From: Algoriphagus sanaruensis
GTDB lineage: Bacteria; Bacteroidota; Bacteroidia; Cytophagales; Cyclobacteriaceae
Direction of reading: 5' to 3'
NCBI RefSeq assembly: GCF_001593605.1
Contig: NZ_CP012836.1
Span: 2,236,501-2,300,500 of the forward strand
Length of the DNA: 64,000 nucleotides
Shown here: positions 25,600-34,313 of the stretch, piece by piece
How positions within the stretch are numbered: position 1 is the stretch's first letter
How the letters are laid out: every line of letters begins with the position of its first letter
The notes under the pieces: generated by a model
The model's database searches: none
Seen by the model: only the letters and a program-made list of their open reading frames with translations
Told to the model about the DNA's origin: nothing
Position numbers and translations under genes: made by a program

Positions 25600-26322
25600 T
25601 TATAGTCCAAAAAGATTTCGAGATTTCAATTGGTTAATGGCAAATTCCGAAATCTTTTGATACCCTAGATCCGAAGGATGAATTTGATCAATGGAGAAAA
25701 AATCCGAGGTTAAATCAATTGAAATTTTCTCAAAAATGATTTTTTGGTTTTGGTGTGCAAGGAACTTCATTTTTTCCTGAAGAAATGATCGCTGCCTTTT
25801 CAGGAAAAATTTCATTAAAGGTGAAAATGCTGGAAAAAGTTGTACCGGAGGGATGTCTGCTAAATAGATCCATTCGGGTTTAAGTTCGGTTTCAAAAAAA
25901 CCGATTAGACCTGATAATTCTTTTTGAAATTCCGTTGGGGAAGTAAGTTGAAAGCAGTCATTCGCTCCAATAAATAAGAGAATTCCCTTAGAAGGTTTTT
26001 TGATATCTGCTGAAAAATTCAGGAGCAATCTTTTTACCTGGGATACTTTTAGACCATTTTTTCCAATGTTTTGAATAATGAATTGAGAGTCGAGTAGTTG
26101 ATTAAGTTGCCCGGAAATGGAAGTAGAAATGTGGGAAGCTCCTACGCCTGCTGCCGTAGATTCTCCCAAGATTAAGATAGATTGGTCTCCTCGGCTTAGG
26201 TTTACCCATTCCGAAACTGGAATTAACCTAGGTGATCTTCTTTTGATCCTCCAAGCCTCGAGGAATAAAAAAGGCAAAACCGGGATAAGTCTTGCCTTAA
26301 ATGTGAAATTAGAGAATGTCAT
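25600..26322 (-). CDS. SGNH/GDSL hydrolase with N-terminal hydrophobic segment
   Basis: A 240-residue SGNH hydrolase: block I reads [16 protein letters not shown] (nucleophile Ser in GES), block [15 protein letters not shown] and block [16 protein letters not shown] (Asp and His). A short hydrophobic stretch near the start ([15 protein letters not shown]) suggests membrane association. The substrate is unknown. The ATG at 26320-26322 overlaps the stop of the SUI1 gene in an ATGA, so translation is coupled. A longer reading frame would run inside the SUI1 gene and is rejected. Confidence 0.87.
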   Translation of the reverse strand: MTFSNFTFKARLIPVLPFLFLEAWRIKRRSPRLIPVSEWVNLSRGDQSILILGESTAAGVGASHISTSISGQLNQLLDSQFIIQNIGKNGLKVSQVKRLLLNFSADIKKPSKGILLFIGANDCFQLTSPTEFQKELSGLIGFFETELKPEWIYLADIPPVQLFPAFSPLMKFFLKRQRSFLQEKMKFLAHQNQKIIFEKISIDLTSDFFSIDQIHPSDLGYQKISEFAINQLKSRNLFGL

Positions 26323-26672
26323 CCCCCTGATTTTTTGGCTCCATAACCGGCTGAGAGAAGAACCTGAAGTACTTTGTCTCGGTGGTCTCCTTGGATGAGA
26401 ATTTCTCCATCTTTGGCAGAGCCACCAACGCCGCACTTATTTTTAAGCAACTTCCCCAATTCTTTTAAATCTTCATCAGTACCGACAAATCCCTCTACCA
26501 AAGTCACCTGTTTGCCAGCTCTCGCTTTTTTGTCCAATAAGACTTTTAGTTTTTGTTGCGCGGGAGGGAGTGTTTCAGAAGTTTCCTCACCATCATATTG
26601 GTAGTGAAAATCATCACTTGTGGAGTAAACCACTCCATCTCTTTTTTTCCAGTCGTTATTTTTTTTGCTCAT
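26319..26672 (-). CDS. SUI1/eIF1-like translation initiation factor (YciH family)
   Basis: A 117-residue protein with the SUI1 fold in the C-terminal 80 residues: [37 protein letters not shown] and [20 protein letters not shown]. Bacterial YciH resembles eukaryotic eIF1 and is thought to influence start-codon selection; its role is minor or conditional. The gene is coupled to a GDSL hydrolase downstream (ATGA). In a lineage with few Shine-Dalgarno sequences and candidate leaderless mRNAs, an initiation-fidelity factor is of interest (inference). Confidence 0.95.
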   Translation of the reverse strand: MSKKNNDWKKRDGVVYSTSDDFHYQYDGEETSETLPPAQQKLKVLLDKKARAGKQVTLVEGFVGTDEDLKELGKLLKNKCGVGGSAKDGEILIQGDHRDKVLQVLLSAGYGAKKSGG

Positions 26673-26682
26673 CGGAGTAATG

Positions 26683-26712
26683 AAAAAAGCCTGTCATTTT
26701 GGACAGGCTGTA
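26683..26712 (-). terminator. Terminator of the universal stress protein gene
   Basis: An 8-bp AGCCTGTC/GACAGGCT stem, 6-nt loop and six T on the minus strand lie 20 nt past the stop. Confidence 0.85.
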
Positions 26713-26728
26713 AAGTTAAGGATTTCTA

Positions 26729-27583
26729 TTATTTGGATTTAAAAGTCCAAACAGGACGCTTGGAATGATTGACGACATCTTCGGCAATACTTCCGGTAAT
26801 CAAATGCAAGAATCCAGATCTTCCATGTGTAGTGATGGCAATCATATCTGCTTGGATATCTTCTGCAAATTGAAGAATTCCTTCTTCCTCAGAAATGGAA
26901 TTGTAAATCTCTGCTTTCACATGTTCGAACTTATGAGTTTGGACAAATTTTCGGATTCGATTCATGGATTCTCTTGAGGTTTCAAAATTTCCCGGGGTAT
27001 TGATGTAAACAAAGTAAAATTCCGCATCAAACATGGATTGCATTTTTTTGAATCTTCCAGCTACTTCTTGATCGGATTCTTTGAAGTCTGAAGCAAAGAC
27101 CACTTTTTTAAGTTGGCTTACATCGATCTTTTCTTTGATTGTGATTACAGGGCAAGTCGCTGTTCGGACGACTTTTTCGGTATTACTTCCGATTAAGATT
27201 TCGTCTAAGCCCGAGCTGCCGCGTGAGCCCATTACGACAAGATCAATTTGACTTTTATGAATGTTTTCTGAAATACCCCGATAGATATTTCCAATCTCAA
27301 TTTTGGTGACTAATTCAAATGGCTCCGATGCATAATCCTTCTTAAGCTTCTCAAATTGTGCCTTTCTGGATTCCATGAGTTCCACAAAAAATACTTGGCT
27401 TTCAAAATCTGGAATCGGGTCCAATCCACCTCCCATCGCCCCAATACCCGTTGAAAGGGGAGTCTCAATGATGTGCAATACCAAGATTTCCATTTTTGGA
27501 TAGTTCTTGGTGAGCCCAATCGCGAAGTCTAGCGCATTTTGAGCGCTTTCCGAAAAATCATAAGGAACGAGAATTCTGATCAT
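26729..27583 (-). CDS. Universal stress protein, two UspA domains
   Basis: A 284-residue tandem UspA protein. Domain 1 (1-148) starts ILVPYDFSESAQNALDFA and keeps the ATP-binding pattern GSRGSSGLDEILIGSNTEKV. Domain 2 (about 150-284) starts VVFASDFKESDQEV and has THGRSGFLHLITGSIAEDV. Both G-2x-G-9x-G(S/T) loops are intact, so nucleotide binding is expected in both halves. Such proteins help survive stress by unclear means. It appears monocistronic with its own terminator. Confidence 0.95.
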   Translation of the reverse strand: MIRILVPYDFSESAQNALDFAIGLTKNYPKMEILVLHIIETPLSTGIGAMGGGLDPIPDFESQVFFVELMESRKAQFEKLKKDYASEPFELVTKIEIGNIYRGISENIHKSQIDLVVMGSRGSSGLDEILIGSNTEKVVRTATCPVITIKEKIDVSQLKKVVFASDFKESDQEVAGRFKKMQSMFDAEFYFVYINTPGNFETSRESMNRIRKFVQTHKFEHVKAEIYNSISEEEGILQFAEDIQADMIAITTHGRSGFLHLITGSIAEDVVNHSKRPVWTFKSK

Positions 27584-27705
27584 AGTTCTTTGGGTTAAAG
27601 TTTACACCAAATTACCACTCACATTCCTGAAAAAAAGGACTTTTATCAGCTAATTCCCTGATTAATTGTAAAACATCCTTGATGAATAGTGTCTCCAGGG
27701 TTTTG

Positions 27706-28617
27706 TTAACCCAAGAGCAACCCAATTCCAAATAAAATTACCCACAGCAAAGTGGATATTGCCATTTTCTTGAGGTATGGATCTGTCTCAATAGAACTTT
27801 TGGCTTTTTGAACACCCAATGCTACTTTCAGCATAATTGGAGAAGCCAAGATGGCAAGGAGTGAATAAAAATTATTGGCTAATCCTGCAAAAACCAGCAA
27901 ACATCCATAGCCAAGAAGGATCAATCCCCAATTGTAAATCACTGCATTCGATCTTCCGATTCTAACTGGAATGGATTTTTTTCCCGCTGACTTATCAGAC
28001 TCGATGTCTCTGATATTGTTAATATTTAAAACTGCAGTGCTGAAGCCCCCCAAGGCTATAGCAATCGGAACTACCAGCCAATCAAAGCTTAGGTTATGGA
28101 GAAAATAAGTCCCCAAGACGCCCAAAAGACCAAAAAAAACAAATACTGAAATATCACCTAATCCAGAATACCCATAAGGATTACTTCCAGAAGTGTATCT
28201 AATCGCTGCCCAAATCGCCGCTAATCCCAGTCCCAAAAAAAGTAGGAATAATTTCCAATCTTGGACCGCTAAATAAATTAAGGCTAAACCAGATAGGAGG
28301 GAGAGAAGACCGAAAATATACATGGCTCTCTTCATCTCTTGAAGTGAAATCAGTCCTGACTGAACGGCTCTAACTGGACCTTGCCTTTCGGCAGAATCGG
28401 CACCATGAACAGTATCTCCATAATCATTGGACAAATTGGAAAGGATTTGTAAAAAAATAGTTGTTAAGGATGCCAATAGCAAAATTTCCCATCGGAATCC
28501 TTCTTTCCAATATGCCAAAAAGGATCCTGCGAAAATGCTTGCCAAAGCAAGAGGTAAAGTACGAAGCCTGACTGCATGCAGCCAGGCTTCTTTCTTAGAT
28601 TGAATACTGTTTTTCAA
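27706..28617 (-). CDS. menA: 1,4-dihydroxy-2-naphthoate polyprenyltransferase
   Basis: A 303-residue UbiA-type prenyltransferase with about nine TM helices. The first Asp-rich motif is NLSNDYGDTVHGADS and the second is NINNIRDIESDKSAGKKSIPVRIG, both typical of MenA. It attaches the isoprenoid tail in menaquinone synthesis in the inner membrane. The start is a TTG at 28615-28617, 14 nt after the gpx stop; no ATG occurs before TM1, so a non-ATG start is needed. It is the last gene of an argS-gpx-menA operon. Confidence 0.93.
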   Translation of the reverse strand: MKNSIQSKKEAWLHAVRLRTLPLALASIFAGSFLAYWKEGFRWEILLLASLTTIFLQILSNLSNDYGDTVHGADSAERQGPVRAVQSGLISLQEMKRAMYIFGLLSLLSGLALIYLAVQDWKLFLLFLGLGLAAIWAAIRYTSGSNPYGYSGLGDISVFVFFGLLGVLGTYFLHNLSFDWLVVPIAIALGGFSTAVLNINNIRDIESDKSAGKKSIPVRIGRSNAVIYNWGLILLGYGCLLVFAGLANNFYSLLAILASPIMLKVALGVQKAKSSIETDPYLKKMAISTLLWVILFGIGLLLG

Positions 28618-28631
28618 AGGAATGAATAGAC

Positions 28632-29216
28632 TTATGCGCCGATTAGAGAAAGAATTTGCTCGTCTAGCGGGTTTACAGAAGATGGGAAAAATTTAACTAG
28701 TTCTCCTTGTTCATTGATGAAATACTTGCAGAAATTCCAGCTTGGCTCTTCATTATTCCAACCGTTTTGCGAAGCATCAGAAAGCCATCTGTAAAGTGGA
28801 TGTTTGTCAAACCCTTTGACAGAAATCTTTTCAAACATCGGGAAAGTAACACCGTATTCTGTGGAGCAAAAATCTTTGATCTCTTCATTGCTTCCTGGTT
28901 CTTGTCCACCAAAATTGTTTGCGGGAAATCCTAGCACAACAATCTTGTCTCCATGAGTTGCATATAGTTCCTGAAGTTGGGCGTATTGCTTTGTGTATCC
29001 GCACTTCGAAGCCACATTTACCAATAGAAGTTTTTTGCCCTTGAAAGAATTAAAATCAACCTCGGTCCCGTTGATATCTTTCAATTTGAAGTTGTAGAAT
29101 GAGCTTTCCATAGTTTGATCGTAATCAGGATGAAAGTTAGCAAGGTCACTTGGGCGTTCTAATGTTTTGCCGCAAGCTAAAAGAAGGACACTGAGGGTAA
29201 GGAGAATAGTTTTCAT
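28632..29216 (-). CDS. Glutathione peroxidase family lipoprotein (Cys type)
   Basis: A 194-residue GPx-fold thiol peroxidase. The active site NVASKCGYTKQY has Cys72 in place of selenocysteine; FPANNFGGQEPGSN and the Trp in EPSWNFCKYFI complete the catalytic set. The N-terminus is a lipoprotein signal with lipobox LLAC (Cys15), so it should be anchored in the periplasm. Cys-type GPx enzymes usually take electrons from thioredoxin-like proteins. It lies between argS (2-nt gap) and menA (14-nt gap) in one operon. A membrane-anchored peroxidase next to menaquinone synthesis would fit protection of the respiratory membrane (inference). Confidence 0.93.
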   Translation of the reverse strand: MKTILLTLSVLLLACGKTLERPSDLANFHPDYDQTMESSFYNFKLKDINGTEVDFNSFKGKKLLLVNVASKCGYTKQYAQLQELYATHGDKIVVLGFPANNFGGQEPGSNEEIKDFCSTEYGVTFPMFEKISVKGFDKHPLYRWLSDASQNGWNNEEPSWNFCKYFINEQGELVKFFPSSVNPLDEQILSLIGA

Positions 29217-29218
29217 AA

Positions 29219-31009
29219 TTACATGCGTTCTGGAACTTGTATACCGAGCAAACTCATTCCTCTTTTGATTGTTTTGGCAGTTTGAGCAGAAAGAGCAACT
29301 CTAAAGGCTTGAATAGCTTGATCTTTTTCATGGAAAATCGGAAGATCAGCATAGAATCGATTGTATTCTTTTGCCAAGTCGAAGAGGTATTGGGCAATAA
29401 TGGATGGTGCAAATTCTTCTGCAGCCAGTTTAATTTTTCGATCGAAGTCATTCAAGATTTGGATCAGGGCTGTTTCAGATTCCGCGATTTCATGGACATT
29501 AGAGAAATCTGGGGCTTGAAAGTCAACCCCAATCTGTTCTGCTTTTCTCAAGATAGCTGCAATTCGAGCATGGGAATATTGGACAAATGGACCAGTATAG
29601 CCTTGAAATTCGATCGATTCTTGTGGATTAAAGAGCATTCTCTTTTTAGGGTCCACCTTCAGAAGAAAATACTTCAGTGCTCCTAATCCCAAGATTTCAT
29701 ACAGTTCTTTGGCTTGTTCATTGGTAAAACCTTCGATCTTACCAAGTTCTTTGGTGTGGTGCTCCGCAGTTTCGATCATTTCTTGGATCAGGTCATCTGC
29801 ATCGACGACAGTTCCCTCACGGGATTTCATCTTTCCAGTTGGTAAATCCACCATTCCATAGGATAGATGATACAGACCTGGGCCATAACTTCGACCTAGT
29901 TTCCTCATGATTTTGAACAAGACATCAAAGTGGTAATCCTGTTCATTACCAACTACATATACAGATTTGTCAATTGCGAAATCCTTGTATTTTAAATCAG
30001 CTGTCCCCATGTCTTGGGTGATGTACACCGAAGTGCCATCTCCACGAAGTACCAATTTTTCATCCAGTCCTTCTTCCGTCAAATCAACCCAAACAGAGCC
30101 ATTTTCCTTTTTGAAAAAGACACCTTTCGCAAGTCCTTCTTCGACAATATCCTTACCTAATAAGTAGGTGTTTGATTCGTAATAAAACTTATCGAAATCA
30201 ACTCCCATTCGTTTGTAAGTGGCATCGAAACCTTCATAAACCCAAGCGTTCATTTGCTTCCAAAGAGAAACTACTTCCTCGTCACCAGCCTCCCATTGAC
30301 GGAGCATCTCTTGTGCTTCAAGAAGTATCGGTGCATTTTTTTTAGCTTCTTCTTCTGATTGACCTTCAGCGATCAGGTTCTTGATCTGAGCTTTGTATTC
30401 TACATCAAACTTGACGTAATATTTACCTGCCAAATGATCTCCTTTAAGTCCGGAGGAAGTTGGAGTTTCGCCATTTCCAAAGTGCTGGTAGGCGACCATG
30501 GACTTGCAAATATGAATACCTCGGTCATTGACCAAATTCGCCTTGATCACGTCATATCCATAAGCTTTCAGGATTTCAGCTACCGAGTATCCCAAAAAGT
30601 TATTTCGAAGGTGTCCTAGGTGAAGAGGTTTGTTGGTATTCGGAGAGGAATATTCCACCATTACCTTTTGACCATTGGATGGATATTGACCAACCGAATC
30701 CGTGCTGTAAAGCTTTTGGAATAAGTCCAACCAAACTCGCTCATTCAATACCAAATTGAGAAATCCCTTGACGACATTGTAATCGCTAACAGCAGGAACA
30801 TTAGCCTTTAAATAGTCACCAATTTGATTGGCTGTATTTTCTGGAGTAGTCTGAGAAATTTTCAGAAAAGGAAAAACCACAAAAGTGTAACTTCCTTCAA
30901 ATTCTTTTTTTGTTGGGGATAAGCTGATCTGCTCCTCGGAGAGTTCGTGATTGAAAATATTCTGGAACGCGAGCTGAATGCCCTTTATGATTGATTCTTG
31001 AAAGTTCAT
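29219..31009 (-). CDS. argS: Arginyl-tRNA synthetase
   Basis: A 596-residue class I synthetase of full length. It has the HIGH motif in NKPLHLGHLRNNF, the KMSKS equivalent in TGKMKSREGTVVDADDLI and the C-terminal DALR anticodon domain (QYSHARIAAILRKAE, ending MSLLGIQVPERM). It charges tRNA-Arg with arginine. It is first in the operon with gpx and menA. A near-consensus -7 box, TACCTTCG, lies about 27 nt upstream. Confidence 0.98.
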   Translation of the reverse strand: MNFQESIIKGIQLAFQNIFNHELSEEQISLSPTKKEFEGSYTFVVFPFLKISQTTPENTANQIGDYLKANVPAVSDYNVVKGFLNLVLNERVWLDLFQKLYSTDSVGQYPSNGQKVMVEYSSPNTNKPLHLGHLRNNFLGYSVAEILKAYGYDVIKANLVNDRGIHICKSMVAYQHFGNGETPTSSGLKGDHLAGKYYVKFDVEYKAQIKNLIAEGQSEEEAKKNAPILLEAQEMLRQWEAGDEEVVSLWKQMNAWVYEGFDATYKRMGVDFDKFYYESNTYLLGKDIVEEGLAKGVFFKKENGSVWVDLTEEGLDEKLVLRGDGTSVYITQDMGTADLKYKDFAIDKSVYVVGNEQDYHFDVLFKIMRKLGRSYGPGLYHLSYGMVDLPTGKMKSREGTVVDADDLIQEMIETAEHHTKELGKIEGFTNEQAKELYEILGLGALKYFLLKVDPKKRMLFNPQESIEFQGYTGPFVQYSHARIAAILRKAEQIGVDFQAPDFSNVHEIAESETALIQILNDFDRKIKLAAEEFAPSIIAQYLFDLAKEYNRFYADLPIFHEKDQAIQAFRVALSAQTAKTIKRGMSLLGIQVPERM

Positions 31010-31104
31010 GGATGGTAAATTTTACCGCTAGGAACGCGAAGGTACATAAAGAAAATTATTGAAGGGAACTTCCCATGCGATGGTTTCTTGAGGTATTCTC
31101 CGAT

Positions 31105-32055
31105 TTAGAAGTTTTCTACTAGCGATTTGGTCGTAATTTCTAAAACATCAAATGCAATTTCAGCCATTGTATTTTCAGTGTCCAGGGTGGGATTCACCTC
31201 CACGATTTCCCAACAACATACTCGCTTGTCTTTGATTAGTTCTGCGTTGAGTTCAATAGCTTCCGCTACAGTAAGCCCATTGGGAACCGGGGTTCCAGTT
31301 CCAACTGAAATTGAACTGTCCAAACTGTCCACATCAAAAGAGATATAGAGTTGGTCACAATCTTTTAAGAGCTCCAGTGCTTCTACTGCGATCGATTTGA
31401 CTCCTTTTTCTCTGACTTCCTGGGTCGAAAAATTCCGAATCCCATAATGATTCATGAGATAATCTTCAGGAGTTTCGGTGTCTCTTACTGAAATAAAAAT
31501 TATATCTGAAGGAAGTATTTTTGGATGATCACCTCCGATTTTTTTGATTTTTTCCCAGAAAGTGATCGTTTCAGAGCTGGGGGTGTTGACTTGACATTCG
31601 ATATTATCCAACTGAGCAGTCATGGCGAGTGGCATCCCATGCATATTTCCAGAAGGGGTGGTGTAAGGTGTATGCAGATCTGCATGTGCATCAATCCAGA
31701 TTACTCCAAGTCTTTTTTCAGGATGAGCTGCCTTAATTCCCATGATCGTCCCAGCAGCAGTACTATGATCTCCGGCAAGTACGATCGGGAATTTCTTTTC
31801 TAATCGAAGGGATTCAATCGTGGAGTAAACATTTTTTAAAACTTGGTAGACTCCATCAATGTATTTAGCATGAGGAAACTTGTTTCCCTTCCAAAGAAAG
31901 CTATTCGCATCTTGCACATTGATCGGGTCAAATTGGGTGAAAAAGTTCGATTTTTTGTCCAAACTGGCGATTTTGACTGCATCGATTCCTAAACTAGCGC
32001 CTCTTGTTCCAGCAGCTATTTCGGACCTAACTTCCACTAATTTAATTTTTCTCAT
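31105..32055 (-). CDS. rocF: Arginase
   Basis: A 316-residue ureohydrolase with the manganese ligands GDHSTAAG, WIDAHADLHTP and SFDVDSLDSS. The loop TPSGNMHGMPLA is the arginase-type substrate motif (SGNxHGMP), which favours arginase over agmatinase. It splits arginine into ornithine and urea. It is divergent from a small unknown gene and the arginine decarboxylase gene, so two competing routes of arginine use are neighbours. A perfect -7 box lies 39 nt upstream. Confidence 0.92.
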   Translation of the reverse strand: MRKIKLVEVRSEIAAGTRGASLGIDAVKIASLDKKSNFFTQFDPINVQDANSFLWKGNKFPHAKYIDGVYQVLKNVYSTIESLRLEKKFPIVLAGDHSTAAGTIMGIKAAHPEKRLGVIWIDAHADLHTPYTTPSGNMHGMPLAMTAQLDNIECQVNTPSSETITFWEKIKKIGGDHPKILPSDIIFISVRDTETPEDYLMNHYGIRNFSTQEVREKGVKSIAVEALELLKDCDQLYISFDVDSLDSSISVGTGTPVPNGLTVAEAIELNAELIKDKRVCCWEIVEVNPTLDTENTMAEIAFDVLEITTKSLVENF

Positions 32056-32094
32056 AAAAGATTATACTTGGGTTTTCGCTAACGAATGGCTGTG

Positions 32095-32102
32095 CAAAAC
32101 TA
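32095..32102 (-). promoter_or_regulatory. -7 box of the arginase promoter
   Basis: TAGTTTTG on the minus strand matches TAnnTTTG, 39 nt before the arginase ATG. Confidence 0.55.
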
Positions 32103-32214
32103 GGAAAAAGGTTCATAGCCTGAAATTTGGTTTCCGAATTAGTAGTTGAATGAATTTGTAAAATTTAAACCCTATAAAAAAGATAGGGAAAATAGGAAAA
32201 TAGATTTTTTTGAA

Positions 32215-32222
32215 TACCTTTG
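32215..32222 (+). promoter_or_regulatory. -7 box upstream of the 144-aa unknown gene
   Basis: TACCTTTG matches TAnnTTTG and ends 27 nt before the ATG at 32250. No -33 TTG is seen. A CCCTAT inverted repeat lies 27-45 nt upstream (32170-32188). Confidence 0.55.
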
Positions 32223-32249
32223 GTGCATCAGATCAAACAATAAAAAAAT

Positions 32250-32684
32250 ATGTCCGCCATTGCCTCACCAAAATTCCATTCAACAGGTAGTACAGTTTTG
32301 ACGCTTTCAACTTCCGCCCTTCCATTAAATGGTGATTTTGATGTCTTGAAAATATCATTTCAAGAAGCCGGCAATATGATGCATGGTAACTGTCAATTCG
32401 GGCAGGAATTTGTTTCCTTGATTCCACTATTTAGAGGATTGATTCTTTTAGGAAAGCCTAAAACCTTGAGCCTGATTTATGATCATTTAAATTCAAAAGT
32501 GTTTTTTACCTGCTCTTTAGGTGAAAAAAAAGAGGTTGAATTGTTTTTTGAGAAAATCTCGAAGCTTCTAAAAAGTGAAATCCGATTTAAAAAACTTTTA
32601 GCTCAGATCATTGCAAGTCGGAAACGATACCAAGCAGAACAACAGTTGATACAAAAAGCTTTGCATCAAAAAAATTGGGATTGA
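32250..32684 (+). CDS. Small soluble protein of unknown function
   Basis: A 144-residue soluble protein, with no signal or TM segment. The first 40 residues are low in charge (FHSTGSTVLTLSTSALPLNG), the middle is mixed alpha/beta and the C-terminus is strongly helical and basic (LAQIIASRKRYQAEQQLIQK). I do not recognise a family. The start ATG, a perfect -7 box 27 nt ahead and good codon character support it as a gene. It lies between arginase and arginine decarboxylase, so a link to arginine or polyamine use is possible but not shown. Confidence 0.7.
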   Translation: MSAIASPKFHSTGSTVLTLSTSALPLNGDFDVLKISFQEAGNMMHGNCQFGQEFVSLIPLFRGLILLGKPKTLSLIYDHLNSKVFFTCSLGEKKEVELFFEKISKLLKSEIRFKKLLAQIIASRKRYQAEQQLIQKALHQKNWD

Positions 32685-32807
32685 TGAAGATTTACAAAGG
32701 ATTAACTTTTCGAGGTTGATCCTTTTTTTTTGAAATGTGTCGTGTTGAAGATTCAAGAAAACCATTGGGTGAAACTTTACTGGCTGGGAGAAGTTTTTTT
32801 AAGTGTG

Positions 32808-32839
32808 TTTGATATCCCCCGATAAAAGCGCAATTTTTG
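32808..32839 (+). promoter_or_regulatory. Probable promoter of the arginine decarboxylase gene
   Basis: TTTG (32808-32811), 20 nt, AATTTTTG (32832-32839): one mismatch to the -7 consensus. It would give a leader of about 28 nt before the ATG at 32871. Confidence 0.45.
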
Positions 32840-32870
32840 CACCTTGATTTTGATTTAACCCCCTTGGTAA

Positions 32871-34259
32871 ATGAACAGATATATTGACCTGATCCAACAG
32901 ACTTTTGACTTTCCAACCAAAGAGTTTCACGTAGAAAACAACGAGCTCTTTTTTAATGGTGTCAATCTGATGGAGATCATTGAAACCTATGGAACGCCTC
33001 TCAAACTGACCTATTTGCCTAAAATTTCGGAGAATATCCAAAATGCGAAGCGGTTTTTTGGCAACGCCATGGCAGCCCATAATTACCAAGGCAATTACAC
33101 GTACTGTTACTGCACCAAGTCTTCTCATTTCAGCTTTGTCCTAGATGAAGCTTTGAAAAATGATATTCACATTGAGACTTCCTCCACTTTTGACATTCCA
33201 TTAGTTAGAAGTCTTTATGCCAAAGGCAAAATCACCAAAGAAACCTATATCATTTGCAATGGATTCAAGCGTGAGAAATACAAAGAATACATTTCTGAAT
33301 TGCTAAATGATGGCTTCGTAAACTGTATTCCGATTTTGGACAATTTGACCGAGATCGATTACTACTTGGAGCATGTTAAGGTTCCATTTCAAGTAGGAAT
33401 TAGGATCGCTTCTGACGAGGAACCTAAGTTTGGTTTTTACACCTCTAGACTTGGGGTTCGCTACAATGATATCATCAGCCTTTATGAGGAAAAGATCAAA
33501 AACAATCCTCAGGTAAGCCTAAAGATGCTTCATTTTTTCATCAATTCTGGGATTAAGGATACCGCTTATTACTGGTCAGAATTGACTCGATTTATCCAGA
33601 AATATGTGGATTTGAAAAAGGTAGCTCCAAGTTTGGATACCATGGATATCGGAGGAGGTTGGCCAATTAAGACCAATGTGTTCTTTGATTATGATTATCA
33701 GTATATGGCTGATCAAATCGTGAAAAATATTAAGTGGATGTGTGCTAAAAACAACACCACCGAACCTAATATTTTCACCGAATTTGGAAGCTACACGGTA
33801 GGAGAGAGTGGGGCAGTACTGTATTCTATCCTTGAAGAAAAGCTTCAAAATGACAAGGAGTTATGGTATATGATCGATGGATCATTTATCACGCAGTTGC
33901 CAGATAGCTGGGGGCTAAATCAAAAATACATTATGCTGGCCGTCAATAATTGGGATGAGACTTACCAAGGTATTTCTTTGGGAGGATTGACCTGTGATAG
34001 TATGGATTATTATAATTCAGAAGCCCACCAATTCAATATTTACCTTCCAAAAATCCAGGAGGGGAAGAAGCAATACATCGGCTTTTTCCATACCGGAGCT
34101 TATCAAGAATCACTTGGAGGATATGGAGGAATTCAACATTGCTTGATTCCTGCGCCGAAGCATGTGTTGATCGATCGGGATGAAACTGGTGAAATCAAAC
34201 ACTGGCTTTTCGCGAAAGATCAGACTGAAGAGAGTATGCTGAAGACTTTGGGGTATTAA
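32871..34259 (+). CDS. speA: Arginine decarboxylase (PLP fold III, SpeA-like)
   Basis: A 462-residue fold-type III PLP decarboxylase related to ornithine/diaminopimelate decarboxylases. The N-terminal barrel holds TYCYCTKSSHFSFVLDEAL (PLP-lysine region), the phosphate-binding DIGGGWPIKTNV, TEFGSYTVGESG and the late dimer-interface segment with the catalytic Cys in GGLTCDSMDYY. Bacteroidota proteins of this size are usually called arginine decarboxylase (agmatine for polyamine synthesis). Assignment is by family knowledge; a related diamine or lysine substrate cannot be excluded. It ends at a bidirectional terminator. Confidence 0.85.
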   Translation: MNRYIDLIQQTFDFPTKEFHVENNELFFNGVNLMEIIETYGTPLKLTYLPKISENIQNAKRFFGNAMAAHNYQGNYTYCYCTKSSHFSFVLDEALKNDIHIETSSTFDIPLVRSLYAKGKITKETYIICNGFKREKYKEYISELLNDGFVNCIPILDNLTEIDYYLEHVKVPFQVGIRIASDEEPKFGFYTSRLGVRYNDIISLYEEKIKNNPQVSLKMLHFFINSGIKDTAYYWSELTRFIQKYVDLKKVAPSLDTMDIGGGWPIKTNVFFDYDYQYMADQIVKNIKWMCAKNNTTEPNIFTEFGSYTVGESGAVLYSILEEKLQNDKELWYMIDGSFITQLPDSWGLNQKYIMLAVNNWDETYQGISLGGLTCDSMDYYNSEAHQFNIYLPKIQEGKKQYIGFFHTGAYQESLGGYGGIQHCLIPAPKHVLIDRDETGEIKHWLFAKDQTEESMLKTLGY

Positions 34260-34278
34260 AAAGGGATAAGACAGAAGT

Positions 34279-34308
34279 AAAAAAGACCGCTGAAAGGCGG
34301 TCTTTTTT
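34279..34308. terminator. Bidirectional terminator between speA and the DUF5715 gene
   Basis: A GACCGC/GCGGTC stem flanked by six A and six T lies between convergent genes. Confidence 0.88.
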
Positions 34309-34313
34309 GCATT

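Noticed and set aside
28569..28597. GAAGCCTG/CAGGCTTC inverted repeat at the start of menA
   Set aside because: Lies within codons for conserved residues near the N-terminus and has no T-run; probably coincidental.
29237..29686. 149-codon plus-strand frame over argS
   Set aside because: Antisense of the anticodon-binding domain of ArgS; cysteine- and phenylalanine-rich chance translation.
31105..32055. Agmatinase instead of arginase
   Set aside because: The loop SGNMHGMP is characteristic of arginase; agmatinases differ in this loop. The nearby arginine decarboxylase alone does not change this.
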